Positions 52,785-61,924 of a stretch of 64,000 bases of DNA are shown here, piece after piece. Position numbers and translations under genes: made by a program. The notes beneath the pieces were generated by a model, which made no database searches, was not told where the DNA came from, and saw nothing but the letters and a program-made list of their open reading frames with translations. The stretch lies in assembly GCF_900184935.1 (NCBI RefSeq), contig NZ_FXYE01000002.1, forward strand, positions 186,001 to 250,000, in the 5' to 3' direction. The stretch is from Actibacterium lipolyticum (lineage in GTDB: Bacteria; Pseudomonadota; Alphaproteobacteria; Rhodobacterales; Rhodobacteraceae). Every line of letters starts with the position of its first letter. Position 1 is the stretch's first letter.

Positions 52785-53876
52785 TCAGCTTTCGCCACGC
52801 AAAATTAATCTTACCCCATCAACAGCACGTCCCAGAGCGCGGATTGGCGCAGGAACGGCAGTATCAGGATCGTATGGCGCCAGGCCAACAAGCTCACGAA
52901 AGATTTGTGAACCCTTTTTTGTAACGCGCCAGTGTTGATAGGCGGCCTCGGCCTGTGCGTGTTGATCATCCGACCACGCATAGGAAATGATTGGGTCTGT
53001 TGGCTTTTGCCAAAAGTCCGGACGAGAGAAACCATCAACCGCCAGATCCCAAAGTGCATCACGTTGCTGGGTCGATGACCAGAAACTGGCCCCTTTTTCG
53101 TGCTGGAACACTTGCGCGCCAGAATCACTTAGCGCGAATTGCCAACGGCGGCGCAGTTCGCGCTTGTCCGGCATCTGGTCCCGCTTGATCTGCGCCATCC
53201 AAAGTGCTGCGGGGACGGAGATGCCGCTGCGGACCTGACCTTTGCTTTCAAGCGGCGTTAGCTCTGGCAGACCGTGATCCTGAAGGAATGCGGTTAACAC
53301 CCCGCGACGAAGCTGATCTTCGAAGCTGAAAACCATGCAGGACCCAAAGGTTGCGACAAACTCTGCCTCGCGCTCGGCATAACGAAAACGCGCCGAAAAC
53401 CGTGTTATGCAATCCTCAAATGACCCTTTGAAAGGACCGCTAGCGATGTGTTCCTTGTAAAAGGACTCGGCAAAACCGTCCGGCCGCCGGAACACTAACG
53501 AAGGCGTTGGCGCGAACTCTTCGAAATACGCGCCGATCCGTTTCATATACACCGCGCGGGCGGCGTCGGGATTGTCACACCCTTTCGCCGCGTGGCGATA
53601 AAACGCTTCCGCGCTGATCAGGATGTCTTTCCCGTCATCGTAATGTTTGCGAAGCTTGGCGTGATATTTGTCTAACAAGCGCCGGTCGTCATCGGTCCAG
53701 TTGGCCAAGGCATGCGCGATGTGGTGATGCGCCCGTAATGTCCCGCCGAAGATATCCTCTCCGGTGTCATAAACGACGCCGTTGGCGGCAAGCTCTTTCC
53801 GGCGCGCGTAAAGAAAACGTTGAACCGCCGTGGTTCCCGTTTTGTGAGTGCCTGCATGAAGAATGAACCGTGGCAC
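52785..53876 (-). CDS. sulfotransferase-like P-loop protein 2
   Basis: A 363-residue paralogue of the gene at 51454. P-loop [19 protein letters not shown] (residues 4-22), then [27 protein letters not shown] and [13 protein letters not shown] (3'-phosphate region), and [19 protein letters not shown] also shared with paralogue 1. The start is uncertain; GTG 53876 was chosen (GGGGA 9 bp upstream), with TTG 53909 as an alternative. Substrate unknown; surface-polysaccharide modification would be a guess. Confidence 0.8.
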   Translation of the reverse strand: MPRFILHAGTHKTGTTAVQRFLYARRKELAANGVVYDTGEDIFGGTLRAHHHIAHALANWTDDDRRLLDKYHAKLRKHYDDGKDILISAEAFYRHAAKGCDNPDAARAVYMKRIGAYFEEFAPTPSLVFRRPDGFAESFYKEHIASGPFKGSFEDCITRFSARFRYAEREAEFVATFGSCMVFSFEDQLRRGVLTAFLQDHGLPELTPLESKGQVRSGISVPAALWMAQIKRDQMPDKRELRRRWQFALSDSGAQVFQHEKGASFWSSTQQRDALWDLAVDGFSRPDFWQKPTDPIISYAWSDDQHAQAEAAYQHWRVTKKGSQIFRELVGLAPYDPDTAVPAPIRALGRAVDGVRLILRGES

Positions 53877-53931
53877 GGCTAAATCCCCGACCAAACAGGC
53901 AAGGCACAAGCCTCAAACGCTATTGGCGAAT

Positions 53932-54423
53932 TCAGTCGCAGGGCCACGCTGCCCCCGATGGATCAAATGCGGGATGGCGCACCGCAGAACCGACCTCGAT
54001 GCCGATCTTGCGCGCCAAGCCGCCGTTGATTTCCAACACGGCTTGAATCCCTCTCCCGCCATTAATGACAGTGCGATCTTTTGGTATGGCGTTTTCATGA
54101 ATACGCGCAACACGGCCGTCCGGCCCGATAAACAGCATATCCAGTGGGATGAGCGTATTCTCCATCCAGAAAGCCACACTCCGGGGGCTTTCGTATAGGA
54201 AAAGCATTCCGTGGCTAAGCGGAAGCGTTTCGCGGAACATAAGACCGCGTGCCTGTTCTTCTGGGTCGTCGGCGATTTCGACTGAAAATCGCGCTTGCCC
54301 CCAATCGCCTTTCAAATCGACGATTGCCTCATTGCATTGCGCAAAGAGAGGCCCGCCGAACAGGCAGGCGGTCACAGCGAGTATTAGCTGCTTGGTGCGT
54401 CTTCTGAAATTGCGCTTTCCCAT
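53932..54423 (-). CDS. secreted DUF192 protein
   Basis: A 163-residue protein with a signal peptide (KQLILAVTACLFGGPLFAQ, cleavage near residue 29) and a DUF192 domain: FSVEIADDPEEQARGLMFRE, GMLFLYESPRSVAFWMENTLIPLDMLFI and GGRGIQAVLEINGGLA. The GLM-R and FWM-T-PLD motifs are the family signature; function is unknown. The start overlaps the end of the cold-shock gene by 40 bp, so the two are probably co-expressed. Confidence 0.9.
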   Translation of the reverse strand: MGKRNFRRRTKQLILAVTACLFGGPLFAQCNEAIVDLKGDWGQARFSVEIADDPEEQARGLMFRETLPLSHGMLFLYESPRSVAFWMENTLIPLDMLFIGPDGRVARIHENAIPKDRTVINGGRGIQAVLEINGGLARKIGIEVGSAVRHPAFDPSGAAWPCD

Positions 54424-54929
54424 GAACTTACCGTCGTTGCCATGCGGCCTCGTTTGCCGTCAACCACGCGAAGGCAAACAGCCTCCCCCGGTTGCAGATC
54501 CGCCAGACCGGATCGGCGCAAGACCTCAATGTGTACGAATACATCATCGCCGCTGCCAAAGACATTTGCAAAGCCAAAGCCTTTGCCTTTGTCGAACCAT
54601 TTCACACGCGCTGGTTCCAGCGGGGTCGATGCAAGTTCTTCTAGATCAGCATCCGCGAAATCCTCCAGAGCGGAACCAACGATTCCCTCGGGCGGATCGA
54701 TACGCAGGACTTGAGTAGCTTGCATCCCGCGTTCAGTTTCTTGGATAACAATTTCAATGCCGGCAGAATCCGCCACAGAACTTTGTCCAAAGTTCCGCAG
54801 CACATTCGCGTGCAAAAGTATGTCGGCCCCTCCCTCGTCGGAAACAACAAATCCGAAACCTTTAGTAGGGTCGAACCATTTGACACGGCCCATTACCGTG
54901 CGCATGACGTCTTCGTCCTGTTCGCTCAT
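54384..54929 (-). CDS. cold-shock protein with two CSD domains
   Basis: A 181-residue nucleic-acid-binding protein with tandem cold-shock domains at about residues 12-75 (VKWFDPTKGFGFVVSDEG, ILLHANVL) and 107-170 (VKWFDKGKGFGFANVFG, VFVHIEVLRRSG). RNP1 (KGFGF) and RNP2-like (DVFVH) motifs are present; the first domain has DILLH. ATG 54929 follows a weak site; GTG 54941 is in frame. Probable RNA chaperone, co-transcribed with the DUF192 gene. Confidence 0.9.
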   Translation of the reverse strand: MSEQDEDVMRTVMGRVKWFDPTKGFGFVVSDEGGADILLHANVLRNFGQSSVADSAGIEIVIQETERGMQATQVLRIDPPEGIVGSALEDFADADLEELASTPLEPARVKWFDKGKGFGFANVFGSGDDVFVHIEVLRRSGLADLQPGEAVCLRVVDGKRGRMATTVSSWESAISEDAPSS

Positions 54930-55047
54930 AGTTTGTATCACGTTTTTTACTCAGCTTCCCCGCGTTCTGTTGTGACAGACCACGCTGAGACTGCAAGCCA
55001 AAATTTGCTTTTTCAGTCAATGTGTTGCCATTCACGAAGCGTGAATA

Positions 55048-55653
55048 TCACGGGTTTAACCGCTGAATTTCCCATTCCGCACCTAGGGTTTCGCGCCGCC
55101 AACGGAACCGATCATGCAACCGGAAGGCGCCATCTGCCCAAAATTCTATCTCGGTGGGGCATAACCTATAACCACCCCAAAACGTTGGTCTTTCTAACGC
55201 CGTCCCTCGCAAAGCGGTTGCACGTGCAACCTCCGCCAACAGAGCCGAACGCGACTCTAGAGGTTGTGATTGGCGTGACGCCCAAGCCCCGAGCCTGCTC
55301 TTCAAAGAGCGCGACGCAAAATAAGCGTCAGCTTTCGGGCCTTCTTCTCTTTTTACAATGCCGCGCACGCGAATTTGCCTGCGCAGCGACTTCCAATGTA
55401 ACACAAACGCCGCTTTTCCGGCGGATTCTATTTCTTCTGCCTTAGCGCTACCGTAATTCGTATAAAATACAAAGGCTTCTTCTTCGATTTCCTTAAGAAG
55501 GACCATCCGCGCATTTGGCATACCAGATGCGTCGACCGTCGACAGCGCGATGGCGTTGGGGTCGTTAGGCTCTGACGCCTCGGCCTCGGTCAGCCATTTT
55601 CTTGCCAAGACGAACGGATCGTCGCCAGCAAAAATACCGTTTCGTTCTGACAT
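55048..55653 (-). CDS. pdxH: pyridoxamine 5'-phosphate oxidase
   Basis: A 201-residue FMN enzyme making pyridoxal 5'-phosphate, the last step of vitamin B6 synthesis and salvage. Motifs: [60 protein letters not shown]-like [14 protein letters not shown], and the C-terminal [28 protein letters not shown] with RLNP end. ATG 55653 follows GGGGAGAAGCAA. Divergent from fabI across 139 bp. Confidence 0.95.
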   Translation of the reverse strand: MSERNGIFAGDDPFVLARKWLTEAEASEPNDPNAIALSTVDASGMPNARMVLLKEIEEEAFVFYTNYGSAKAEEIESAGKAAFVLHWKSLRRQIRVRGIVKREEGPKADAYFASRSLKSRLGAWASRQSQPLESRSALLAEVARATALRGTALERPTFWGGYRLCPTEIEFWADGAFRLHDRFRWRRETLGAEWEIQRLNP

Positions 55654-55792
55654 TTGCTTCTCCCCAGCCCTTTTCGCGTCTACGGTCAATCACCTAACCG
55701 GTCAACATTGTCGCCCATGCCGTTTCGCTTGATGGCGGCCCTGCTTTGGCCTAAACGGTTGGCACTCTAGAAAAGTTGTTGAGGGGCGGCGA

Positions 55793-56626
55793 ATGTCAAC
55801 AAAACTTATGGACGGCAAGCGCGGACTCATTATGGGCCTCGCGAATGACAAATCCATCGCGTGGGGAATCGCGAAAGCCTGTGCTGAACATGGCGCAGAG
55901 CTGGCGTTTTCATACCAAGGTGAGCAGCTGAAAAAGCGCGTCGGCCCGCTGGCGCAGCAAGTTGGTTCCGATCTTATTCTGGAATGCGATGTGGCCGACG
56001 AAGACTCGGTCGATCGTCTTTTCGACGAGTTGGAGAAGACATGGGGCAAGCTGGACTTCGTTGTTCACGCCATCGGCTTTTCCGACAAGGGCGAACTGCG
56101 CGGGCGTTACGTTGACACCAGCCGCAGCAACTTTGCGATGACGATGGACATCTCGGTCTATTCGTTCACTTCGATTGTGCGCCGCGCCGAAAAGATGATG
56201 ACAGATGGCGGGTCTTGCCTGACGCTTACGTATTACGGCGCCGAACAGGTGATGCCGCATTACAATGTGATGGGTGTTGCCAAGGCCGCGCTGGAAGCAT
56301 CGGTGAAATATCTGGCCGAAGATTTGGGCAAGGATAACATCCGGGTCAACGCGATCTCTGCCGGGCCGATCAAAACGCTGGCTGCGTCTGGCATTGGCGA
56401 TTTCCGCTATATCCTTAAGTGGAACGAGCTTAACTCGCCCCTGCGCCGCAATGTAACACAGGACGAAGTCGGTAAGTCAGCTGTATACCTTCTGTCTGAC
56501 CTTGGCTCTGGCGTGACGGGTGAGAACCTGCATGTGGATGCCGGTTACCATGTTGTCGGCATGAAGGCGGTTGATGCGCCCGATATTGATGCAGTAACAG
56601 GCCGCAAGAACGGTAACGGAGAGTAA
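55793..56626 (+). CDS. fabI: enoyl-[acyl-carrier-protein] reductase
   Basis: A 277-residue short-chain-dehydrogenase-fold NADH enzyme that reduces trans-2-enoyl-ACP in the last step of fatty-acid elongation. Features: [20 protein letters not shown] (nucleotide loop), [13 protein letters not shown], and the catalytic Tyr-x6-Lys in [14 protein letters not shown] 55793 follows GAGGGGCGGCGA. FabI inhibitors such as triclosan target this family. Followed 2 bp later by gpt. Confidence 0.96.
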   Translation: MSTKLMDGKRGLIMGLANDKSIAWGIAKACAEHGAELAFSYQGEQLKKRVGPLAQQVGSDLILECDVADEDSVDRLFDELEKTWGKLDFVVHAIGFSDKGELRGRYVDTSRSNFAMTMDISVYSFTSIVRRAEKMMTDGGSCLTLTYYGAEQVMPHYNVMGVAKAALEASVKYLAEDLGKDNIRVNAISAGPIKTLAASGIGDFRYILKWNELNSPLRRNVTQDEVGKSAVYLLSDLGSGVTGENLHVDAGYHVVGMKAVDAPDIDAVTGRKNGNGE

Positions 56627-56628
56627 AG

Positions 56629-57132
56629 ATGAGCGACCGCCTGCCCCATGAAAAAGGGTTCCACATAAGCTGGGACCAAATTCACCGTGACAGCCGCGCG
56701 CTTGCGTGGCGGTTGGATGGGCACGGGCCTGACGATGGGGCATGGCGGGCCATCGTGGCGATCACGCGCGGCGGCATGGCCCCCGCGATGATCATCGCAC
56801 GCGAATTGGATGTGCGGGTGATCGATACGATTTCCGTGAAATCCTATAACCATCAGGAACAGATGGACGCGAAGGTGCTGAAAGCGCCCGACCCTGAAAT
56901 CGTGGGCGATGGAACCGGCATTCTGGTGATCGACGATCTGGTGGACAGCGGCAAAACGCTGGAACTGGTACGTGAACTTTACCCCAACGCCCATTTTGCA
57001 ACGGTTTACGCCAAGCCCAAGGGTCGCCCGCTGGTGGACACGTTCATCACCGAAGTCAGCCAAGACACGTGGATCTTTTTCCCATGGGATATGGCCTTGC
57101 AATACGTCGAACCTTACCGCGGTAAAGACTAA
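56629..57132 (+). CDS. gpt: xanthine phosphoribosyltransferase
   Basis: A 167-residue purine salvage enzyme attaching phosphoribose to xanthine and guanine. The PRPP-binding motif is [17 protein letters not shown] (about residues 101-117), and the pyrophosphate-loop region is [38 protein letters not shown] near the C-terminus is typical of Gpt. ATG 56629 follows GGAGAGTAA. Co-transcribed with fabI. Confidence 0.93.
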   Translation: MSDRLPHEKGFHISWDQIHRDSRALAWRLDGHGPDDGAWRAIVAITRGGMAPAMIIARELDVRVIDTISVKSYNHQEQMDAKVLKAPDPEIVGDGTGILVIDDLVDSGKTLELVRELYPNAHFATVYAKPKGRPLVDTFITEVSQDTWIFFPWDMALQYVEPYRGKD

Positions 57133-57218
57133 CCCCTAATCCCGCTCTTGCAGGCGCGCGGAACCGGTGCTCAGATGCGCCCGAACCCGACGCGCCAAAC
57201 GAGCGAGGATTGCCGCGA

Positions 57219-58397
57219 ATGCCCCTACTTCTGAATCCAAACCTAGCCGCAACCTTCCCACCCCCGGTGATGGAGGCGCGGCGCTGGTTGGAAGGGGTGG
57301 ACTTTCCCGCAGATCGCCCGCTGCTGAACGTCAGTCAGGCCGCACCGGTTGACCCACCGCCGCAAGCCCTGCGCGAAGCGATCGCCGATGTTGTTCTGAA
57401 CACCCCAGAGGCGCATCTTTACGGGCCCGTGCTTGGCCTGCCCGAATTGCGCGCCCGCGTTGCGGCTGACTGGTCTAAGGCCTATGGCGGCACGATCGAC
57501 CCCTCTCAGGTTGCGATCACGTCGGGCTGCAACCAAGCCTTCAGCGCCACGATGGCGACGCTGGCCAAGGAAGGGGATGAGGTTATCCTGCCAACCCCCT
57601 GGTATTTTAACCATAAAATGTGGCTAGACATGACTGGAATAACGGCCGTTCCCCTTGCCACCGGGCCCAGCCTTATCCCCGATGTCAACGCCGCCGGCGC
57701 GCTGATTGGGCCACGTACCAAGGCCATTGTTCTGGTTACCCCCAACAACCCCGGTGGCGTTGAATATTCGGCCGAAACAGTCGCCGCGTTTTATCAACTG
57801 GCACAATCCCACGGTATCGCGCTGGTGGTGGATGAAACCTATCGGGATTTTGACAGCCGCGATGGCGCGCCACATGCGTTGTTTGAAGATCCCGATTGGG
57901 CCGACACGCTTATCCACCTTTATTCGTTCTCTAAGGCCTATCGGCTGACGGGGCATCGTGTTGGGGCGATGATTGCCTCCGAAGATCGCTTGGCCGAGGT
58001 CGAAAAGTTTCTGGATACCGTCGCCATCTGCCCTAACCAAATCGGCCAGCGTGCGGCACTGTGGGGTATGGAAAACCTTGGCCAATGGCTGGCTGGGGAA
58101 CGGGACGAAATCCTGAACCGTCGCGCCGCAATCGAAGATGGCGCGCCCGCCCTGCCCGACTGGACCCTGTTGGGATGCGGTGCGTATTTCGCCTATATGG
58201 AACACCCGTTCGATATCCCATCGAACGAATTGGCGCAGAAACTGGTGCAAAACGCGGGCGTTCTTTTGCTGCCCGGCACCATGTTTACACCCGCCGATGA
58301 CCCCGCCGGCGCGCGCCAATTGCGCATCGCATTTGCCAATATCGATGCAGCAGGAATTGCCACCTTGTTCAAACGGCTTGCAACCTTTGCCCCATGA
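57219..58397 (+). CDS. class I/II aminotransferase
   Basis: A 392-residue PLP enzyme of the aspartate aminotransferase fold. ITSGCNQAFSATMATLAKEGDEVILPTPWYFNH and VLVTPNNPGGVEYS form the large-domain motifs; the Schiff-base Lys lies in LYSFSKAYRLTGHRVG, and the substrate-carboxylate Arg in GARQLRIAFAN. ATG 57219 follows GAGG at 10 bp; TTG 57210 is in frame. The donor/acceptor pair cannot be set from sequence; it is not linked to an obvious pathway here. Confidence 0.9.
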   Translation: MPLLLNPNLAATFPPPVMEARRWLEGVDFPADRPLLNVSQAAPVDPPPQALREAIADVVLNTPEAHLYGPVLGLPELRARVAADWSKAYGGTIDPSQVAITSGCNQAFSATMATLAKEGDEVILPTPWYFNHKMWLDMTGITAVPLATGPSLIPDVNAAGALIGPRTKAIVLVTPNNPGGVEYSAETVAAFYQLAQSHGIALVVDETYRDFDSRDGAPHALFEDPDWADTLIHLYSFSKAYRLTGHRVGAMIASEDRLAEVEKFLDTVAICPNQIGQRAALWGMENLGQWLAGERDEILNRRAAIEDGAPALPDWTLLGCGAYFAYMEHPFDIPSNELAQKLVQNAGVLLLPGTMFTPADDPAGARQLRIAFANIDAAGIATLFKRLATFAP

Positions 58398-58466
58398 CGC
58401 TTGCGGCCCTTAAAGCAACCGCTTACACATCCACGACAGATTATCGCCAAGGAAGGATAAGTACCC

Positions 58467-60302
58467 ATGGGTGTGGCTAAGAAAACCGGCAATGTCTTTG
58501 TGTGGATCATCCTTCTTTTGCTTATCGTTGGCCTTGGTGGCTTTGGCGTCAGCAACTTTGGTGGGTCCGTTCAAAGCATCGGCACCGTGGGTGACCAAGA
58601 GATCAGCGTGAATGATTATGCGCGCCAGCTTCAGCAAGACTTGCGCGCAGCCGAAGCCCAAACCGGCGAGCGTATGACAATCGCTCAGGCAGAGTCATTC
58701 GGCATTGTCGCCAACGCGCGCAGCCGCGTTATCACGACCGCCGCCTTGGATAACGAAGTCGCCCGCATGGGCGTTTCGGTTGGCGACACCGAAGTACAGC
58801 AGCAGGTTCTTGGCTATGACGCGTTCAAAGGGCTTGATGGCCGTTTCGACCGCGAGGCATATCGTTTCACCCTTCAGCAGAACGGCCTGACCGAACCTGA
58901 ATTCGAAACGCAGATTCGCACCGAAACCGCCCGCACCTTGCTGCAGGGCGCGGTATTGGCTGGGATCAGTGCGCCAGAAAACTATAGCGACGTTGTGTAC
59001 ACATACCTTGGTGGGCGCCGCAGCTATTCGATGATCGAACTTAGCTCTGCCACGTTGGAAAGCCACATTGGCGCCCCTGACGATGCCACGCTGCAAGCCT
59101 ATTACGAAGCCAACGCTCCGGCTTTCACCACGCCCGAGGCGAAGTCGCTGACCTATGTCTCGCTGACTCCTGAGACGATCCTTGGAACAATCGACGTGGA
59201 CGCCGAAAAAGTGCGCGCGCTTTATGACGAACGCCTTAGCGAATACCAAAGCCCGGAACGGCGCTTGGTTGAACGTCTGGTTTACCCAACCCAAGAAGAG
59301 GCAGCCGCTGCCAAAGCCCGACTGGACGCAGGCGAAGCCCCGTTCGAAGCGCTGGTTCTGGAGCGCGGGCTAGAGCTTTCGGATGTTGATATGGGCGACG
59401 CGTCGCGCCAAGATCTGGGTGCCGCCGCTGACGCCGTGTTCGCGCTAGAGGCGCCCGGCATTGTTGGCCCTGTGGACACGAACCTTGGCCCTGCCCTGTT
59501 CCGCATGAATGCCATTCTGGCGGCTCAGGAAACCCCGTTCGAAGATGTGCGCGAAGAACTGGAAAGCGAACTGGCCCAAGATCGCGCCCGCCGCATCGTA
59601 CAAGATAGCATCAGCGACATTGACGACCGTCTGGCCGCTGGCGCGACGCTGGAAGAGCTGGCCAATGAAACTGACATGGTGCTTGGCACCATCGACTTTT
59701 CGGCCACTGAAACCTCGGGCATCGCGGCCTATCCCGCATTCCGCGACGCCGCGCTTGCCGTCCAAGAAGGCGATTTCCCCGAAGTTATCGAACTTGACGA
59801 CGGTGGCATTGCCGCCTTGCGCCTGGAAGAGATCAAGGCCCCAGAACTGCGCCCACTCGACGATGTCCGCGAAGAGGCGATCATCGGTTGGCAAACCCAA
59901 GAAACGGCAAGCCAGCTAACCGCCCAAGCCGAGGCGCTGAAAGCGCGGCTTGATGCGGGGACAACGATGCAAGGGCTGGAAATGACCGTTGAACAAGCCG
60001 AAGCTGTGACACGCGGTGGCGTAACCCCGCTAACCCTAAGTGATGCGGTGTTCGGTCTGGAAATCGGCGAAAGCACCATTGTCGATGCGGGTAAGACCGT
60101 GTTCTTGGTTCAACTGGACGATATCTTGCCACCGGACGCCGAAGACACGGCAACGGCTCAGCTGAAGACCGCGCTTGACGCACAGGCGGCGCAGGCGATC
60201 AGTCAGGACATCTTCGCCATGTTCGCGCAGGCCCTTCTTAACGATGCTGGCCTGACCCTGAATCAGGCGGCGATTAACGCCGTTCACGCACAACTCCCCT
60301 GA
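58467..60302 (+). CDS. ppiD: membrane-anchored peptidyl-prolyl isomerase (PpiD-like)
   Basis: A 611-residue chaperone with one N-terminal membrane helix (VFVWIILLLLIVGLGGFGVS, about residues 10-29), a SurA-like N-terminal domain (TVGDQEISVNDYARQLQQDL...QQQVLGYDAFKGLDGRFDREAYRFTLQQNGLTEPEFE) and PPIC-type parvulin regions (RRLVERLVYPTQEEAAAAKARLDAG; LGAAADAVFALEAPGIVGPV). The overall length and layout match PpiD, which helps outer-membrane proteins leave the Sec translocon. ATG 58467 follows GGAAGGATAAGTACCC. Upstream of trpE by 7 bp. Confidence 0.9.
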   Translation: MGVAKKTGNVFVWIILLLLIVGLGGFGVSNFGGSVQSIGTVGDQEISVNDYARQLQQDLRAAEAQTGERMTIAQAESFGIVANARSRVITTAALDNEVARMGVSVGDTEVQQQVLGYDAFKGLDGRFDREAYRFTLQQNGLTEPEFETQIRTETARTLLQGAVLAGISAPENYSDVVYTYLGGRRSYSMIELSSATLESHIGAPDDATLQAYYEANAPAFTTPEAKSLTYVSLTPETILGTIDVDAEKVRALYDERLSEYQSPERRLVERLVYPTQEEAAAAKARLDAGEAPFEALVLERGLELSDVDMGDASRQDLGAAADAVFALEAPGIVGPVDTNLGPALFRMNAILAAQETPFEDVREELESELAQDRARRIVQDSISDIDDRLAAGATLEELANETDMVLGTIDFSATETSGIAAYPAFRDAALAVQEGDFPEVIELDDGGIAALRLEEIKAPELRPLDDVREEAIIGWQTQETASQLTAQAEALKARLDAGTTMQGLEMTVEQAEAVTRGGVTPLTLSDAVFGLEIGESTIVDAGKTVFLVQLDDILPPDAEDTATAQLKTALDAQAAQAISQDIFAMFAQALLNDAGLTLNQAAINAVHAQLP

Positions 60303-60309
60303 GGATACC

Positions 60310-61824
60310 ATGGCAGGACTGACCCCATCGTTCGAGGCTTTCGAGGCCGAATATAACGCGGGCCGCAATCAGGTGGTCTATGCCCGGTTGGCAGCCGATC
60401 TGGACACGCCCGTCAGCCTGATGCTGAAACTGGCAGAGGCGCGCAAAGACAGCTTTATGCTGGAATCCGTTACTGGCGGCGAAGTGCGCGGGCGCTATTC
60501 CGTGGTTGGGATGAAACCCGATCTGATCTGGGAATGTCGCGGTACGGCAAGCCGGATCAATCGCCAAGCGCGTTTTGATCCCGACACGTTCGAAGACCTT
60601 CCCGGCAGCCCGCTTGACACACTGCGCGCGCTCATCGGTGAAAGCCGGATCGATATGCCCGACGGGTTGCCGCCCATAGCGGCGGGGCTGTTTGGTTACC
60701 TTGGCTATGACATGATCCGCCTTGTCGAACGCCTGCCCAACGTCAATCCAGACCCTCTTGGCCTGCCTGACGCGCTGATGCTGCGCCCATCGGTTGTGGC
60801 GGTTCTGGATGGCGTGAAGGGCGAAGTTACGGTTGTTTCACCGGCTTGGGCCGCTTCTGGTTTGTCCGCCCGCGCGGCCTATGCCCAAGCGGCAGAGCGC
60901 GTGATGGACGCCGTACGCGAAATGGAACGCTCAATTTCGGCGGCAACCCGTGATCTGGGTGAAGTCACGCCCGTTGGCGAACCTGTGTCGAACTTCACCA
61001 AAGCCGGCTATATGGAAGCGGTCGAAAAGGCCAAGGATTACATCCGAGCCGGTGACATATTTCAGGTCGTACCAGCCCAACGCTGGACACAGGATTTCAA
61101 GCTGCCGCCGTTTGCGCTTTATCGATCACTGCGGCGCACGAACCCGTCGCCGTTCATGTTCTTCTTCAATTTCGGTGGCTTCCAAGTGATTGGCGCCAGC
61201 CCCGAAATCCTTGTGCGGTTGCGCGAAGAAGAGGTCACAATTCGCCCAATCGCAGGCACCCGCCCCCGTGGCGCAACGCCCGAAGAAGACCGCGCCTTGG
61301 AAGCGGACCTTTTGGCCGACAAGAAAGAGCTGGCCGAACATTTGATGCTGCTTGATCTGGGCCGCAACGATGTTGGGCGCGTGGCCAAAATCGGCACGGT
61401 CAAACCGACCGAAGAATTTATCATCGAACGCTACAGCCACGTGATGCACATCGTGTCCAACGTGATCGGCGAAATCGCGGATGGCGAAGATGCACTTTCC
61501 GCGCTGCTTGCCGGTCTACCTGCGGGGACCGTGTCTGGTGCGCCAAAGGTGCGCGCGATGGAAATCATTGACGAGCTGGAGCCTGAAAAGCGCGGCGTTT
61601 ACGGCGGCGGCGTCGGCTATTTCGCGGCGAATGGTGACATGGATATGTGCATCGCCCTTCGGACGGCTGTCTTGAAGGACGAAAAGCTTTATATTCAGGC
61701 CGGTGGCGGTGTTGTTTACGACAGCGACCCCGAAGCCGAATTTCAGGAAACCGTCAACAAATCCAAGGCGATTCGAATGGCCGCCGAAGATGCGGGGCTC
61801 TTTGCCCGCTCGGGCAACGAATAG
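60310..61824 (+). CDS. trpE: anthranilate synthase component I
   Basis: A 504-residue chorismate-utilising enzyme making anthranilate with TrpG-supplied ammonia. N-terminal regulatory part with LLES-like MLESVTGGEVRGRYSVVGM; catalytic blocks IKAGDIFQVVPAQRW-like IRAGDIFQVVPAQRW, PSPFMFFFNF, GASPEILVR, PIAGTRPRG, LDLGRNDVGRV, GTVSGAPKVRAMEIIDELEP and GGGVGYF. ATG 60310 follows GAGGATACC. The trpG gene is 1.7 kb downstream, separated by an antisense gene. Confidence 0.96.
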   Translation: MAGLTPSFEAFEAEYNAGRNQVVYARLAADLDTPVSLMLKLAEARKDSFMLESVTGGEVRGRYSVVGMKPDLIWECRGTASRINRQARFDPDTFEDLPGSPLDTLRALIGESRIDMPDGLPPIAAGLFGYLGYDMIRLVERLPNVNPDPLGLPDALMLRPSVVAVLDGVKGEVTVVSPAWAASGLSARAAYAQAAERVMDAVREMERSISAATRDLGEVTPVGEPVSNFTKAGYMEAVEKAKDYIRAGDIFQVVPAQRWTQDFKLPPFALYRSLRRTNPSPFMFFFNFGGFQVIGASPEILVRLREEEVTIRPIAGTRPRGATPEEDRALEADLLADKKELAEHLMLLDLGRNDVGRVAKIGTVKPTEEFIIERYSHVMHIVSNVIGEIADGEDALSALLAGLPAGTVSGAPKVRAMEIIDELEPEKRGVYGGGVGYFAANGDMDMCIALRTAVLKDEKLYIQAGGGVVYDSDPEAEFQETVNKSKAIRMAAEDAGLFARSGNE

Positions 61825-61862
61825 GCTTTGCTGTTTCGCTAACCCATCGGCTTGGCAGACAA

Positions 61863-61884
61863 TAGCGCCCCCTAGGGGGCGCTA
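61863..61884. terminator. perfect palindromic hairpin between convergent trpE and deacetylase genes
   Basis: A 22-bp perfect palindrome with arms TAGCGCCCCCT / AGGGGGCGCTA, 38 bp after the trpE stop and 40 bp before the end of the convergent gene. It is G+C-rich with only short A/T flanks, so it probably acts as a bidirectional transcription stop. Confidence 0.7.
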
Positions 61885-61924
61885 AAAATAGGTGTCGCGC
61901 GGAACGCGCGTCCGTTTGGTTAGA

